Part shown: in pieces, positions 52,311 to 60,700 of the stretch
Numbering within the stretch: position 1 is the stretch's first letter
Layout of the letters: each line of letters opens with the position of its first letter
Assembly: GCF_031582885.1 (NCBI RefSeq)
Contig: NZ_CP133988.1
Location: forward strand, 1,557,501-1,621,500
Length of the DNA stretch: 64,000 bases
Direction of reading: 5' to 3'
Source: Streptococcus parasanguinis
Lineage (GTDB): Bacteria; Bacillota; Bacilli; Lactobacillales; Streptococcaceae
Notes under the pieces: generated by a model
The model's database searches: none
Seen by the model: the letters and a program-made list of their open reading frames with translations, nothing else
Told to the model about the DNA's origin: nothing
Translations under genes and position numbers: made by a program

Positions 52311-53006
52311 TTAATCGCCCTTGTTCTCTTCTTGAATTGCTTTAATAGTTTTAATTTCTTCATCCAACTTCTTATCAAAATCAGACTTATTTTTGAAGGG
52401 ATACGAATAGGTGCGCCAAGGGTACCATTTTAGACCTTCTTCACCCTTATAGTACCACTCGATTCTAGTAGGTAAGAATTCTTTGTTGTAGGTGATACGG
52501 ACTTTGGAGAATTGGCTATCCTTGATAGAATATCTACCTTCAAATTCAGGCGGATATTCCTCTTTCATTAATTTATCATCCACAAATCTTTTCGGTGAAC
52601 TTGTAATCTGATAGTTAGATTTCTTAATTTCATCAGTAGTAATTTTCTTACTTAACAGAACTGACGATAGTTCTTCATTTACTGCAGATTTGTAATACTG
52701 TTTACGATCCCAGTCCGCTTTATAACCACCATAAACTGTATCGTCTTTCACTGCCGTTTCATCATTATAGTAATATTCTTTTTTCTCAAGGTCCACCCCA
52801 ACCTCAAAATGCTCATCGGTAGAATCTCCCATTTTAATCATAACAAATTGCTTTTTCTTTAAAACATTCAATGCTGGTTGATTGTAACTGCAACTACTTA
52901 GGAATACTGCAATAAGTATTACGAGCAACACTACCACAATTTTTTTTGGAAATTCTAACCATCGTTTTCTTTTAATTAATTGTTTAACTTCTTTTATCAT
53001 ATCCAT
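52311..53006 (-). CDS. TipC-family immunity lipoprotein (copy 2)
   Basis: This 231-residue protein has a basic N-terminus, one hydrophobic span ending in a lipobox (AVFLSSC at about residue 40), and an extracellular domain. The C-terminal 85 residues are almost identical to those of the upstream paralog (PEFEGRYSIKDSQFSKVRIT, then EEGLKWYPWRTYSYPF). TipC proteins protect against the LXG lipid II phosphatase TelC; the assignment rests on family memory and on position behind the LXG gene. The N-terminal half differs strongly from the other copy, so specificities may differ. No strong ribosome site was seen at 53006; 53000 is also possible. Confidence 0.7.
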   Translation of the reverse strand: MDMIKEVKQLIKRKRWLEFPKKIVVVLLVILIAVFLSSCSYNQPALNVLKKKQFVMIKMGDSTDEHFEVGVDLEKKEYYYNDETAVKDDTVYGGYKADWDRKQYYKSAVNEELSSVLLSKKITTDEIKKSNYQITSSPKRFVDDKLMKEEYPPEFEGRYSIKDSQFSKVRITYNKEFLPTRIEWYYKGEEGLKWYPWRTYSYPFKNKSDFDKKLDEEIKTIKAIQEENKGD

Positions 53007-53097
53007 TTCATTCTATCAAAATATCCAATCCAAAGGAAGTGTCTTCCTATCAATAAAGCTGGGCCTTATATAAGCTCAGCTTTATCTAAAAATTATG

Positions 53098-53829
53098 TTA
53101 ATCTCCCTCATTTTCCTCTTGAATTTCTTTAATATTTTCGATTTCTTCATCCAGCTTTTTATCAAAATCAGACTTATTTTTGAAGGGATACGAATAGGTG
53201 CGCCAAGTGTACCATTTTAGTCCTTCTTCACCCTTATAGTACCACTCAATTTTTGTTGGTAGAAATTCTTTGTTGTAGGTGATACGGACTTTGGAAAACT
53301 GACTATCCTTGATAGAATATCTACCTTCAAATTCAGGCGGATGTTTTTCTTCTAATAATTTTTTATTGATGAATGAATCAGTTGAACGAGTGATTTGATA
53401 GTTGGAATCTTTTATATCTTTAATATTAATTTGGTGATTTAAAAGTGCTGAAGTGAGCTCAATATCCAAAGCTCTTTTATAATACTCCGCAGCACTATAT
53501 TCCTGACTACCACCATACAATTTATTATTTTTTATTGCAGCTCCATGGTAATAAAAAAAATCTTTTTCTTTTAAATCAAAACCTGCACTGATTGATAATT
53601 TTTTATCATTATCTGAAATACTTTGAGTCTCAATATAACGTTTATTTATTAATATTGAATGAGTATCACTTATGCTCTTTGATGTACTCAGGGCTACGAG
53701 TATACTTATTATACCCGCGATCGCTAGGCTTAATGCCACTAGCATAACTTTTATATTTATTATACTCTTCCATTTTTTCTTTTTCTGACATTCCTTTTGT
53801 ATTACGTTGCCATGCTTCATAGTCTTCAT
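53098..53829 (-). CDS. TipC-family immunity protein (copy 1), overlaps the LXG gene
   Basis: This 243-residue membrane-anchored protein has a lysine-rich N-terminus, one span (VMLVALSLAIAGIISILVAL) and an extracytoplasmic domain whose C-terminal 85 residues are nearly identical to the downstream copy. It lacks the lipobox Cys of copy 2. The ATG at 53829 has AAAGGAGGAGGAC directly upstream, a strong ribosome site that lies inside the LXG reading frame, so the genes overlap by 164 bp. As the gene next to the LXG toxin it is the likely cognate immunity protein. A start further in at 53745 would lose the basic segment and is less likely. Confidence 0.7.
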   Translation of the reverse strand: MKTMKHGNVIQKECQKKKKWKSIINIKVMLVALSLAIAGIISILVALSTSKSISDTHSILINKRYIETQSISDNDKKLSISAGFDLKEKDFFYYHGAAIKNNKLYGGSQEYSAAEYYKRALDIELTSALLNHQINIKDIKDSNYQITRSTDSFINKKLLEEKHPPEFEGRYSIKDSQFSKVRITYNKEFLPTKIEWYYKGEEGLKWYTWRTYSYPFKNKSDFDKKLDEEIENIKEIQEENEGD

Positions 53830-55588
53830 GTCCTCCTCCTTTTACAATATCCGCAAATTGACCTACATGAGCAGTTTTTTCATCTGTTTTACCCAAATCA
53901 TTTTCATAGCGAAATAGTCTTTTTGCTTCAGTTCGAGTAGCTGGCTCAGGAGTACCATCCACATCAAGCATTCCATGTTTTCCTTGATAAATTCCCGAAA
54001 CATCCGTATTATTACCTTTTGAAGGGCCGTAATTAAATGATTCCGTGTTAGCAATTTCCCTTAATTCATCTTTAAAATAATTATTTGGATTAGAATCATA
54101 GCGACCATTTGCTAGCTTGTGATTATCATAGGCATCCCATTGACTGTCAAACTCGCCGGTATCCAAATTCACAATAAATTCCACCATCCGGGCATTGTTC
54201 AAATCTTTTCCTTTAGCTGAATTGCCCTGAGGGACTTGAACTTTCATATTATAGGGACGTTTGAAGCCATCTTTTGGATTAAAGCGGTTATGGTAGTTAG
54301 AGCCGGTTGTGTAATCAAATTCAATATTATTTTCTTTACCATATGCTAACAGTTTCTCGTAATCATTTGCACCTTCGTAATGATTGCGAATATAGTAAAT
54401 TGCTTGACGATCCAGATAGTAGCGGAAGAAATGAACTTGCTGCCTAAGTAAATCTTTTTTGTAATTAAGATGTTTATCACCGAATGCTTTTACAACATCA
54501 CGTCTGAAATACATGTTGAAATCACCATGTGGTGGTAGATTCTCTGAAATCTTATGCGTTTTGCTTGTCAAATGCATAAACTGCTTTTTGTCCGTTTCTG
54601 CACCCAATTGCTTAAGAACCAGTTCTACTTTTGCTTTTGAATCTAGTTTACTACTAGCATACATTTCTGTATAGATATCTGATCCAATCTCCTTGGTTTC
54701 TGCATACAAAGCATCTCTCCTTGCATTTAACTCACTGCCTGTCTTGGCATCAGCAGTTCTTTTTGAAACGCCTTTAACATAACCTTTGATGGCATCCTTA
54801 TCCCAGCCATCTATTTCTTTAAGGTTCACTGATTGTTCACGTAATCCCGTAAGAAATTGGTTATATTCGAACGCTGTTACATCCTTTGGTTTCGTTGGCA
54901 AATATTCATTTTCAAACTCTTTATTCTTAATCGTTTCATTTACGAGATCAGACCAGGATAAATCCTTTGGAATAGAATACATTCCAGTATTTGGATTCCA
55001 CGCTACGTTAATTTGATTGACAGCTATTTGAATAGCTTGGGCTAAGACATCAATTTCCCAGAAGATACTTGGCGATGATGCATTAAACGCTCTGAGTTTA
55101 TTTAATTTTTCTTGTAGTTTATTTTTAGTAGCTTTAAAAATACTTTCTAATACGTTTAATCCTTGAATCCTCTGTAATCTCTGCAACCGTTGAAAATCTC
55201 CAGCACTAGTCGATTTACTAGCAGCAATTTCATTGATCTCTGCATGAAAGATAGCAATCATTCGATCACACTGTTCAATATCAGAAACCAACTTTTCTTC
55301 CTGTAAGTCCTCGTCAGCCACCTCCGAGCGATAGGATGCTGGAAGCTTCTTCACACTTTCTTGTGTAGCTTCTGCTAAAGCAACCCCAGCCTCCTTCAAT
55401 GGCTGGACAACACTTGTCACAAAGCTTCTAAAAGAGTCGTAAGCTTGGCCAGACAAGCGCGAGGCAGAATTTTCTATTTGAGTTAATGATGTTTCTAGTG
55501 ATTCATAGGCTTTCAATTGTTGCTCAATCATAGTACCTGTGCTACTTGCTTGGCTATCCAAACTACCGCGATAAACTTCGATTCCCAT
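53666..55588 (-). CDS. LXG-domain type VII secretion effector, TelC/DUF3114-like toxin
   Basis: This 640-residue polymorphic toxin has an N-terminal LXG targeting domain, residues 1 to about 210, long helical (MGIEVYRGSLDSQASSTGTM, QAYDSFRSFVTSVVQPLKEA), a helical linker, and a C-terminal toxin region from about residue 340. There, HFFRYYLDRQAIYYIRNHYE, the YHNRFNPKDGFKRPYNMK segment and MLDVDGTPEPATRTEAK resemble my memory of DUF3114/TelC, a calcium-dependent lipid II phosphatase. That identification is moderate. The ATG at 55588 has AAAGGAG seven bases upstream. It is preceded by two small helical genes and followed by two TipC-like genes. No secretion machinery is in the window. Confidence 0.8.
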   Translation of the reverse strand: MGIEVYRGSLDSQASSTGTMIEQQLKAYESLETSLTQIENSASRLSGQAYDSFRSFVTSVVQPLKEAGVALAEATQESVKKLPASYRSEVADEDLQEEKLVSDIEQCDRMIAIFHAEINEIAASKSTSAGDFQRLQRLQRIQGLNVLESIFKATKNKLQEKLNKLRAFNASSPSIFWEIDVLAQAIQIAVNQINVAWNPNTGMYSIPKDLSWSDLVNETIKNKEFENEYLPTKPKDVTAFEYNQFLTGLREQSVNLKEIDGWDKDAIKGYVKGVSKRTADAKTGSELNARRDALYAETKEIGSDIYTEMYASSKLDSKAKVELVLKQLGAETDKKQFMHLTSKTHKISENLPPHGDFNMYFRRDVVKAFGDKHLNYKKDLLRQQVHFFRYYLDRQAIYYIRNHYEGANDYEKLLAYGKENNIEFDYTTGSNYHNRFNPKDGFKRPYNMKVQVPQGNSAKGKDLNNARMVEFIVNLDTGEFDSQWDAYDNHKLANGRYDSNPNNYFKDELREIANTESFNYGPSKGNNTDVSGIYQGKHGMLDVDGTPEPATRTEAKRLFRYENDLGKTDEKTAHVGQFADIVKGGGHEDYEAWQRNTKGMSEKEKMEEYNKYKSYASGIKPSDRGYNKYTRSPEYIKEHK

Positions 55589-55937
55589 CGTCACACTCCT
55601 TTTCAATCATTAATTTTTTCCGTTCATGATAGATGTCATTTAAATCATCTTCGACTTTTCTTTTTTGAATAGCTAATTCATCCAGCTCTTCTAAATAACT
55701 ATTTGAAATTTTTCGCGATTCATGAAGAAATCCCTCTTGAAGTTGGTCAAAAAAATTTCTAGAGGAAGGATAGGATTCAAATGCATCCCATAAATAACGG
55801 TGCGCATCAGAGCTATAGCCCTCAAAGCGGTTCAACTCATCTTCCAGATTTCTTTTTTCTCTTACAATTTCTCTTTCTTTTTGGAAAAGTTGGTCTTCTT
55901 GTCTTCTTAATTCCGATAGTTGTTGATCGTGATTCAT
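55563..55937 (-). CDS. LXG-associated helical protein (DUF3958-like)
   Basis: This 124-residue protein, predicted coiled-coil throughout, has long charged helices (QLSELRRQEDQLFQKEREIV; LDELAIQKRKVEDDLNDIYH) and no signal peptide. It fits the DUF3958/Lap-type partners that bind the LXG domain and target the toxin for type VII export. It overlaps the LXG start by 26 bp and lies 17 bp after the WXG100-like gene. Family name from memory and position; function by analogy. Confidence 0.65.
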   Translation of the reverse strand: MNHDQQLSELRRQEDQLFQKEREIVREKRNLEDELNRFEGYSSDAHRYLWDAFESYPSSRNFFDQLQEGFLHESRKISNSYLEELDELAIQKRKVEDDLNDIYHERKKLMIEKECDDGNRSLSR

Positions 55938-55954
55938 CTTACTACTCTTTCAAG

Positions 55955-56224
55955 CTATTGAATGCTCGTTGCAGCCGCTTCATCCACTACTGTAAATCCA
56001 GTTGAAACGCTTTGCAGGTTGGTCCCAATTGACTCAATCGTCGCTGCAATTTCTTCTGCTTTGGTTTTAGCAGTATCAATGGCTTGATGGGCCGCATCAT
56101 TACCAGATAATTTGGTTTGTTCATCTTTTGAAGCTGATGCAACTCCCGAAAGTGCATTCCCACTACTTTTTATAGAAGCTGCTAACTCTTGTGCAGTCTC
56201 AGCATTACTTTTAATTTCAATCAT
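55955..56224 (-). CDS. WXG100-like type VII secretion partner (TIGR04197-like)
   Basis: This 89-residue helical hairpin protein begins MIEIKSNAETAQELAASIKS, has a central GNALSGVASASKDEQTKLSG turn and a second helix AKTKAEEIAATIESIGTNLQ. It resembles TIGR04197/SACOL2603-type small secretion effectors that accompany LXG proteins. The ATG at 56224 is chosen because GGGAGGGACT precedes it at good spacing. The frame extends 14 codons further. It is the first gene of the toxin module, just after a promoter. Confidence 0.7.
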   Translation of the reverse strand: MIEIKSNAETAQELAASIKSSGNALSGVASASKDEQTKLSGNDAAHQAIDTAKTKAEEIAATIESIGTNLQSVSTGFTVVDEAAATSIQ

Positions 56225-56256
56225 CCTAGTCCCTCCCATACTAAATCTATTCATCC

Positions 56257-56285
56257 ATTCTACCAAAATATTGAACTAATGTAAA
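56257..56285 (-). promoter_or_regulatory. Promoter of the LXG effector module
   Basis: On the minus strand TTTACA (56285-56280) is followed after 17 bases by TAGAAT (56262-56257). The start codon of the first gene is 32 bases further on. Confidence 0.6.
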
Positions 56286-56372
56286 ACCGCTTCCATAGCT
56301 CCTAATTAGTGATAAATGCTTGCTGGATGGGCCTTTTTTATGTTAAAATTGACTAAGAAAACGAGGTAATGT

Positions 56373-57317
56373 ATGAACGTAATGAATGACATTCTTGAAA
56401 AGATTCAAGCTTATGATACGATTATTATCCACCGTCATCAAAATCCGGATCCGGATGCGATTGGGAGCCAGGTGGGCTTGCGGGATCTCCTGCGTGCGCA
56501 CTTCCCTCAAAAGCGGGTATTGGCAACTGGCTATGATGAGCCGACCTTGACTTGGCTTGCTGAGATGGACGAGGTCAAGGATAAGGATTATGAAGGGGCT
56601 TTGGTGATTGTCTGTGATACGGCTAATACTCCCCGCATCGATGACAAGCGCTATACGAATGGTGATTTCCTAATCAAGATCGACCACCATCCAAATGACG
56701 ATGCTTATGGTGATCTGCTCTGGGTCGATACCGACTCTAGCTCTACCAGCGAGTTGATTGCACTTTTTGCTAAGGAATTAGATCTCGAACTTCCTGTTAG
56801 TGCTGCTCGTCTCCTCTATGCTGGGATTGTCGGCGATACGGGTCGCTTCCTTTATCCTGCTACTTCGACTCGGACCTTTGAGCTGGCTGCATATCTTCGA
56901 AGCATTCCCTTTGATTTTACAGCACTTGCTCGTCAGATGGATACGATCAATCTCAAGACAGCTAAGCTTCAAGGCTATGTCTATGACCATCTTGAGATCG
57001 ATGAACATGGCGCTGCGCGTGTGACCCTAACACAAGAACTCTTAAAGAAATTCGATCTACGTGATTCAGAGACTGCTGCAATTGTCGGAGCTCCTGGACG
57101 CATCGATACCGTATCTGTTTGGGCTATCTTTGTTGAGCAGGCCGACGGTCACTTCCGTGTCCGGATGCGTAGCAAACGAAAAGTGATCAACGAAATTGCC
57201 AAACGACATAATGGTGGTGGCCATCCACTAGCGAGTGGAGCCAACTCCTACTCCCTCGAAGAAAACGACCAAATCTACAAAGAGCTACAAGAAGTGGCTC
57301 GCACGAACGAAGGCTGA
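56373..57317 (+). CDS. nrnA: Bifunctional oligoribonuclease/PAP phosphatase NrnA-like
   Basis: This 314-residue DHH-family phosphoesterase degrades short RNA oligomers and 3',5'-adenosine bisphosphate. Motifs are NPDPDAIGSQVG, VIVCDTANTPR, IDHHPND (DHH motif) and the C-terminal DHHA1 part with RHNGGGHPLASGANS. The length is normal. The start at 56373 has GAGG at six bases; Met4 is an alternative. It is divergent from the LXG module and preceded by TATGTTAAAATTGAC, a possible -10 element. A terminator follows at once. Confidence 0.9.
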   Translation: MNVMNDILEKIQAYDTIIIHRHQNPDPDAIGSQVGLRDLLRAHFPQKRVLATGYDEPTLTWLAEMDEVKDKDYEGALVIVCDTANTPRIDDKRYTNGDFLIKIDHHPNDDAYGDLLWVDTDSSSTSELIALFAKELDLELPVSAARLLYAGIVGDTGRFLYPATSTRTFELAAYLRSIPFDFTALARQMDTINLKTAKLQGYVYDHLEIDEHGAARVTLTQELLKKFDLRDSETAAIVGAPGRIDTVSVWAIFVEQADGHFRVRMRSKRKVINEIAKRHNGGGHPLASGANSYSLEENDQIYKELQEVARTNEG

Positions 57318-57339
57318 GAACGATTTCTCAGCCTTTTTA
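57311..57339 (+). terminator. nrnA terminator
   Basis: AGGCTGAGAA-CGAT-TTCTCAGCCT forms a 10-bp stem followed by TTTT. It overlaps the nrnA stop codon. Confidence 0.85.
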
Positions 57340-57413
57340 TCTTGGTCACGGGGTTTTCATTTGATCTTTCTTATGGTGAAATAAAGCTAATACAATTTTT
57401 AAGGAGACCTATT

Positions 57414-57998
57414 ATGGAAAAAAATAGATTGTTTATCATTATCTCTGCTGCGGTAGCGATTCTTAGCTCTTTCTTGCCATGGGCAAGCCTGAATGCTGGT
57501 GCCTTTGGTTCATACAGCTGGAATGGCCTTCGCGGAGATGGATGGTTCGTTTTTATCTTCGCAGTCGTTGCGATTGTCCTTGCTTGCTTGAACGATGTAA
57601 AATCTTCACTACCAAAAGGTTTTGCAATTGGTGTTATCGTAGCAGGCGCTCTCTCAACTATCGTAACATTGATCGATGTCTTCGGTGTGAACAAGTACGC
57701 TGTTGACTTCAATGGTTATGGCGTTTCAATTGGCTTTGGTTTGATCCTTGCTTTACTCGCATCAATCGCTATTGTTGTAACTGGTCTCTTGGCGATGTCA
57801 GGTGGTAAAATCACAAAAGGAACATTCGAAGAACTTGCTGAATCTGGTAAAGGATTTGCCCAATCTGTTGGACGCGTGACAACTTCTACTGTAAAAACTG
57901 CTGTAGATGAAATCAAAAAAGAAACACACGAACACACTGAAGGACAAGCTGATCAACCAGTTGAAGCACCAAAAGATCCAAATCAATCTGAACAATAA
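57414..57998 (+). CDS. Four-span membrane protein, unknown
   Basis: This 194-residue protein has four membrane spans: LFIIISAAVAILSSFLPWAS, FVFIFAVVAIVLACL, IGVIVAGALSTIVTLIDVF and GLILALLASIAIVVTGLLAM. A loop with AGAFGSYSWNGLRGDG and a long charged C-terminal tail (EELAESGKGF...EIKKETHEHTEGQ) follow. The ATG at 57414 is chosen for AAGGAG upstream. The frame begins 24 codons earlier with no signal. Similar four-span proteins are common in streptococci, with unknown function. It is followed by a terminator. Confidence 0.7.
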   Translation: MEKNRLFIIISAAVAILSSFLPWASLNAGAFGSYSWNGLRGDGWFVFIFAVVAIVLACLNDVKSSLPKGFAIGVIVAGALSTIVTLIDVFGVNKYAVDFNGYGVSIGFGLILALLASIAIVVTGLLAMSGGKITKGTFEELAESGKGFAQSVGRVTTSTVKTAVDEIKKETHEHTEGQADQPVEAPKDPNQSEQ

Positions 57999-58008
57999 TA
58001 ATATTAGA

Positions 58009-58039
58009 TTCACCTTGGCTTAGCCAGGGTGATTTTTTT
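58009..58039 (+). terminator. Terminator after the four-span membrane gene
   Basis: TTCACCTTGGCT and AGCCAGGGTGA form a stem with one mismatch followed by seven T. Confidence 0.85.
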
Positions 58040-58072
58040 GATCATTATTTTAAATAAAATTAGTGAAAATAC

Positions 58073-58101
58073 TTGTCAAGATCCTGGAAATTTGGTAAAC
58101 T
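58073..58101 (+). promoter_or_regulatory. rpmE2 promoter
   Basis: TTGTCA (58073-58078) is followed after 17 bases by TAAACT (58096-58101), about 58 bases before the start. Confidence 0.65.
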
Positions 58102-58159
58102 AGCTTAGTAACAATCTATGGCTCGGAAAGAGACCATGGCAGAAAGGAAATATTGCAAA

Positions 58160-58402
58160 ATGAAAAAAGATATCCATCCAGAATATCGCCCTGTTGTCTT
58201 CATGGACACTACTACTGGTTACAAGTTCCTCAGCGGTTCAACTAAGTACTCTAGCGAAACAGTTGAATTCGAAGGTGAAACTTACCCATTGATCCGTGTT
58301 GAAATTTCATCAGACTCACACCCATTCTACACTGGACGTCAAAAGTTCACTCAAGCAGATGGACGTGTGGATCGTTTCAACAAAAAATACGGTCTCAAAT
58401 AA
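58160..58402 (+). CDS. rpmE2: 50S ribosomal protein L31 type B
   Basis: This is the zinc-independent form of L31 (80 residues), used by many bacteria in zinc shortage. It starts [20 protein letters not shown], has the [20 protein letters not shown] and [20 protein letters not shown] segments, and lacks the CxxC pairs of the A type. The ATG at 58160 is the family start; upstream codons in the same frame are rejected. A promoter lies about 58 bases upstream and a strong terminator follows, so it is a single-gene unit. Confidence 0.94.
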   Translation: MKKDIHPEYRPVVFMDTTTGYKFLSGSTKYSSETVEFEGETYPLIRVEISSDSHPFYTGRQKFTQADGRVDRFNKKYGLK

Positions 58403-58412
58403 GAACCAACAC

Positions 58413-58445
58413 AAAACCACTTCCCTTTTGGGAGTGGTTTTTTTG
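58413..58445 (+). terminator. rpmE2 terminator
   Basis: AAAACCACTTCCC-TTTT-GGGAGTGGTTTT followed by T-rich sequence. Confidence 0.9.
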
Positions 58446-58476
58446 AGTTCTTCCTTTCTTATCTTACAATAGAGAA

Positions 58477-59403
58477 ATGCACTATATCACAGAAACATTG
58501 GGACTTATCTTTCCTTAAAACCCTACCACCATTATTCTTCCATTCCGTTGGTTCGTTTTGAGAAGGAAACAGCGGATAATTTCATTCTCTGCTTTAAAAG
58601 AGAGATGCAACTGTTTGTGATTGATCTAGAACAAGATTCTGGGCAGAGCCTTTTATTTGCCCATGCTAGTCTCATAGAGCGTCAGGAGCTCTTTGATGGC
58701 ATTGCTGCGGTTCCTCTAGAATCTCTGAATAGTCTCTACATTTTGGCTTTTCCTCGAGATCTTTACGAATTTTCTGCAGAAGCACGGTTAAAGAATATCG
58801 TTGCTCTCTATCAGGCGCACGAGGACGTCCTTTCTTTTCTAAAGTTGACACGTACTATAGGGGACCAGGTCACGGCTTATGAACTCGAGTGGAAAAGAAC
58901 AGCAAAAAACCTGGCAGACTTTGATCCTTTTCGCTATACGAGCCGTTCTCAGGTGGAAGATCCTGATGCTCTATCGGTTGTCTCCAGTAAAGACTATGAC
59001 TTCATTCCTGATTTTCATCCTTTTTTATCTAGTAAGCGAGGGAGCAAGGTCTTAAGCGTTCCTGCTGACTACCTAGACCCCAAAACTGGTCAAAGAGCTA
59101 GCCTTGAGATCATGGGCTGGTACTTGCGGGATCAGCAGCTAAAACTTCGATGGAAACCTAAACACACGCCGCAAAAGACGCTGGCGCTCTTCTCAACTTT
59201 CTATCGACATTGTCAGCAAGCACTACTTCTTTCAAGGTGAAATTTATAAAGGGGCCAGTGCTCCTGTCTTTCTGGATCAGATGGAATTCAATGTTCCACA
59301 AGGATACCAAGCTGACCTAGAAAAAGCCTACCAAAAGTTTCTAAGCATGGTAGAGGAACGAAAACGCAAAGCCCTTCTTCGAAAGGTGGCGCTTGGAAAG
59401 TAA
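58477..59403 (+). pseudogene. Unknown gene with two frameshifts
   Basis: Three frames join into one coding region of about 308 codons. It starts MHYITETLG at 58477; its frame meets a stop at 58516. The sense continues in another frame as LSLKPYHHYSSIPLVRFEKE, through FILCFKREMQLFVIDLEQDS and DPFRYTSRSQVEDPDALSVV, to a stop at 59238. The first frame then resumes around 59195 as SIDIVSKHYFFQGEIYKG and ends LLRKVALGK at 59403. The two shifts compensate. No family is recognised. Programmed frameshifting is unlikely because no slippery site is visible. It lies between rpmE2 and a convergent flavin reductase gene. The middle part alone (58548-59240) is open, so a truncated product is possible. Confidence 0.6.
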
Positions 59404-59431
59404 AAAGGCTAAGGGGTAACCTAGCCTTTTT
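59403..59431. terminator. Bidirectional terminator
   Basis: AAAAGGCTA...TAGCCTTTTT forms a stem with A- and T-runs on both sides, between the convergent pseudogene and flavin reductase gene. Confidence 0.8.
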
Positions 59432-59434
59432 CTG

Positions 59435-60007
59435 CTATTCTTCATTTTCTCTGATTTTCTTGATGATGCTTCCCATTTGAACACCACCATCTTTATAGTT
59501 TCTATAATAACGGCCAGCTCCATCTCCAATATAGCTGATCGGTGAGAAAGTATCGCTCTTGAAGGTACCATCTTCGTCAATCAAGTCTTCTTCTACTTCA
59601 CGACGGGTTACACGAGCGATAATATTGGTCAATGCTCCACATTCTACAAATTCAACAACTTGGCATTCAATGGAAACTGGACAAGCCGTTACCATTGGAG
59701 CGTCTACAGTTTCCCCAATTGTATAGTCTAGACCTGTAAGAGCAAACTTGTCCTTGCGGCTATTGAAACCAGCAATTTCAACTTCTGTTAAGAGCTCCTC
59801 TGTAGGGATATTCACGGTGAACGATCCGTGTTTTTTAATTTCTGTGACGGCATTTCCTTTGGTTCTCATAGCAACCACCATCATACTACCGAGAGTGTAA
59901 GTTGAACTAGAGGTCGAAATATTATAGCCATGCGCATCATCCTTGTATCCTAAGAAAAACACAGGAAATCCAAAATATAATTTACGTGTTTCAAATGTTT
60001 GTTTCAC
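59435..60007 (-). CDS. Flavin reductase-like (FMN-binding split barrel) protein
   Basis: This 190-residue protein is of the flavin reductase/FMN-binding split-barrel family (DIM6/NTAB type). It has YNISTSSSTYTLGSMMVVAM and KHGSFTVNIPTEELLTEVEI. VSIECQVVEFVECGALTNII lies at the core. Members reduce free flavins with NAD(P)H or bind FMN. No partner oxygenase is visible nearby. It lies 37 bp downstream of the ABC transporter genes, same strand, so it may be co-transcribed with them. Confidence 0.8.
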   Translation of the reverse strand: MKQTFETRKLYFGFPVFFLGYKDDAHGYNISTSSSTYTLGSMMVVAMRTKGNAVTEIKKHGSFTVNIPTEELLTEVEIAGFNSRKDKFALTGLDYTIGETVDAPMVTACPVSIECQVVEFVECGALTNIIARVTRREVEEDLIDEDGTFKSDTFSPISYIGDGAGRYYRNYKDGGVQMGSIIKKIRENEE

Positions 60008-60043
60008 ACTTATCTCCTTTTTACTACTTCTTGTTCCGAAACA

Positions 60044-60700
60044 TCAGGTAGCTTCCGCTACGTCCTGAATTTCACGGTTAAATTGACCATTTTCTAAGAT
60101 CAGGATGCGATCACAAATAGCCTGGCACAATTGCTCATCGTGGGCGATGAAGATAAAGGTATTCTGATACTTACCATGAATCTTATAAAGCAATTGTAAA
60201 ATCTGAACCTGGGTTTTGGGATCCAAACCACTAAGAGATTCATCAAAAATAATGACATCTGGGTTTAGGAGCAAGGTTCTGGCAATGCAAACTCTTTGCA
60301 ACTGGCCACCACTTAATTCTCTTGCTCTTTTTTCTAGTACTTCTGATGGTAGACCTACCTCTTTTAAAACAGTGTCGACCTGGTCCATCGGAAAATCTTT
60401 GGGAAGAGCTTCTAGTAAGATTTCTCTCACAGTAAATCGTGGATTGACTGCGTGAAAGGAATCTTGGAAAACGACCAAGATGCGGACGCCGTCCTCTTTG
60501 ATGGAATAGGTCTTGCCATCTAAGAGAACTTGTCCTTGACTTGGCTTTTCAATTCCTAAGATAACACGTGCCAGGGTGGACTTGCCACTCCCACTTTCTC
60601 CCATAATTCCAACAATTTCACCTTTTTTGATGGATAGATTGCAATGGTCTAATACAGTTTTACCTTGATAGTTGACCGTAATATCTTTACATTCCAGCAT
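60044..60700 (-). CDS. ABC transporter ATPase (nickel/oligopeptide type, second subunit)
   Basis: This 218-residue ATPase powers a nickel/oligopeptide-type importer. Motifs are Walker A GESGSGKSTLARVILG, signature ELSGGQLQRVCIARTLLL, Walker B DVIIFDESLSGLD and the switch His in FIFIAHDEQ. It corresponds to NikE/OppF, but is short and lacks the C-terminal extension of classical OppF. It overlaps the upstream ATPase gene by 14 bp. Substrate cannot be told from this subunit alone. Confidence 0.85.
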   Translation of the reverse strand: MLECKDITVNYQGKTVLDHCNLSIKKGEIVGIMGESGSGKSTLARVILGIEKPSQGQVLLDGKTYSIKEDGVRILVVFQDSFHAVNPRFTVREILLEALPKDFPMDQVDTVLKEVGLPSEVLEKRARELSGGQLQRVCIARTLLLNPDVIIFDESLSGLDPKTQVQILQLLYKIHGKYQNTFIFIAHDEQLCQAICDRILILENGQFNREIQDVAEAT

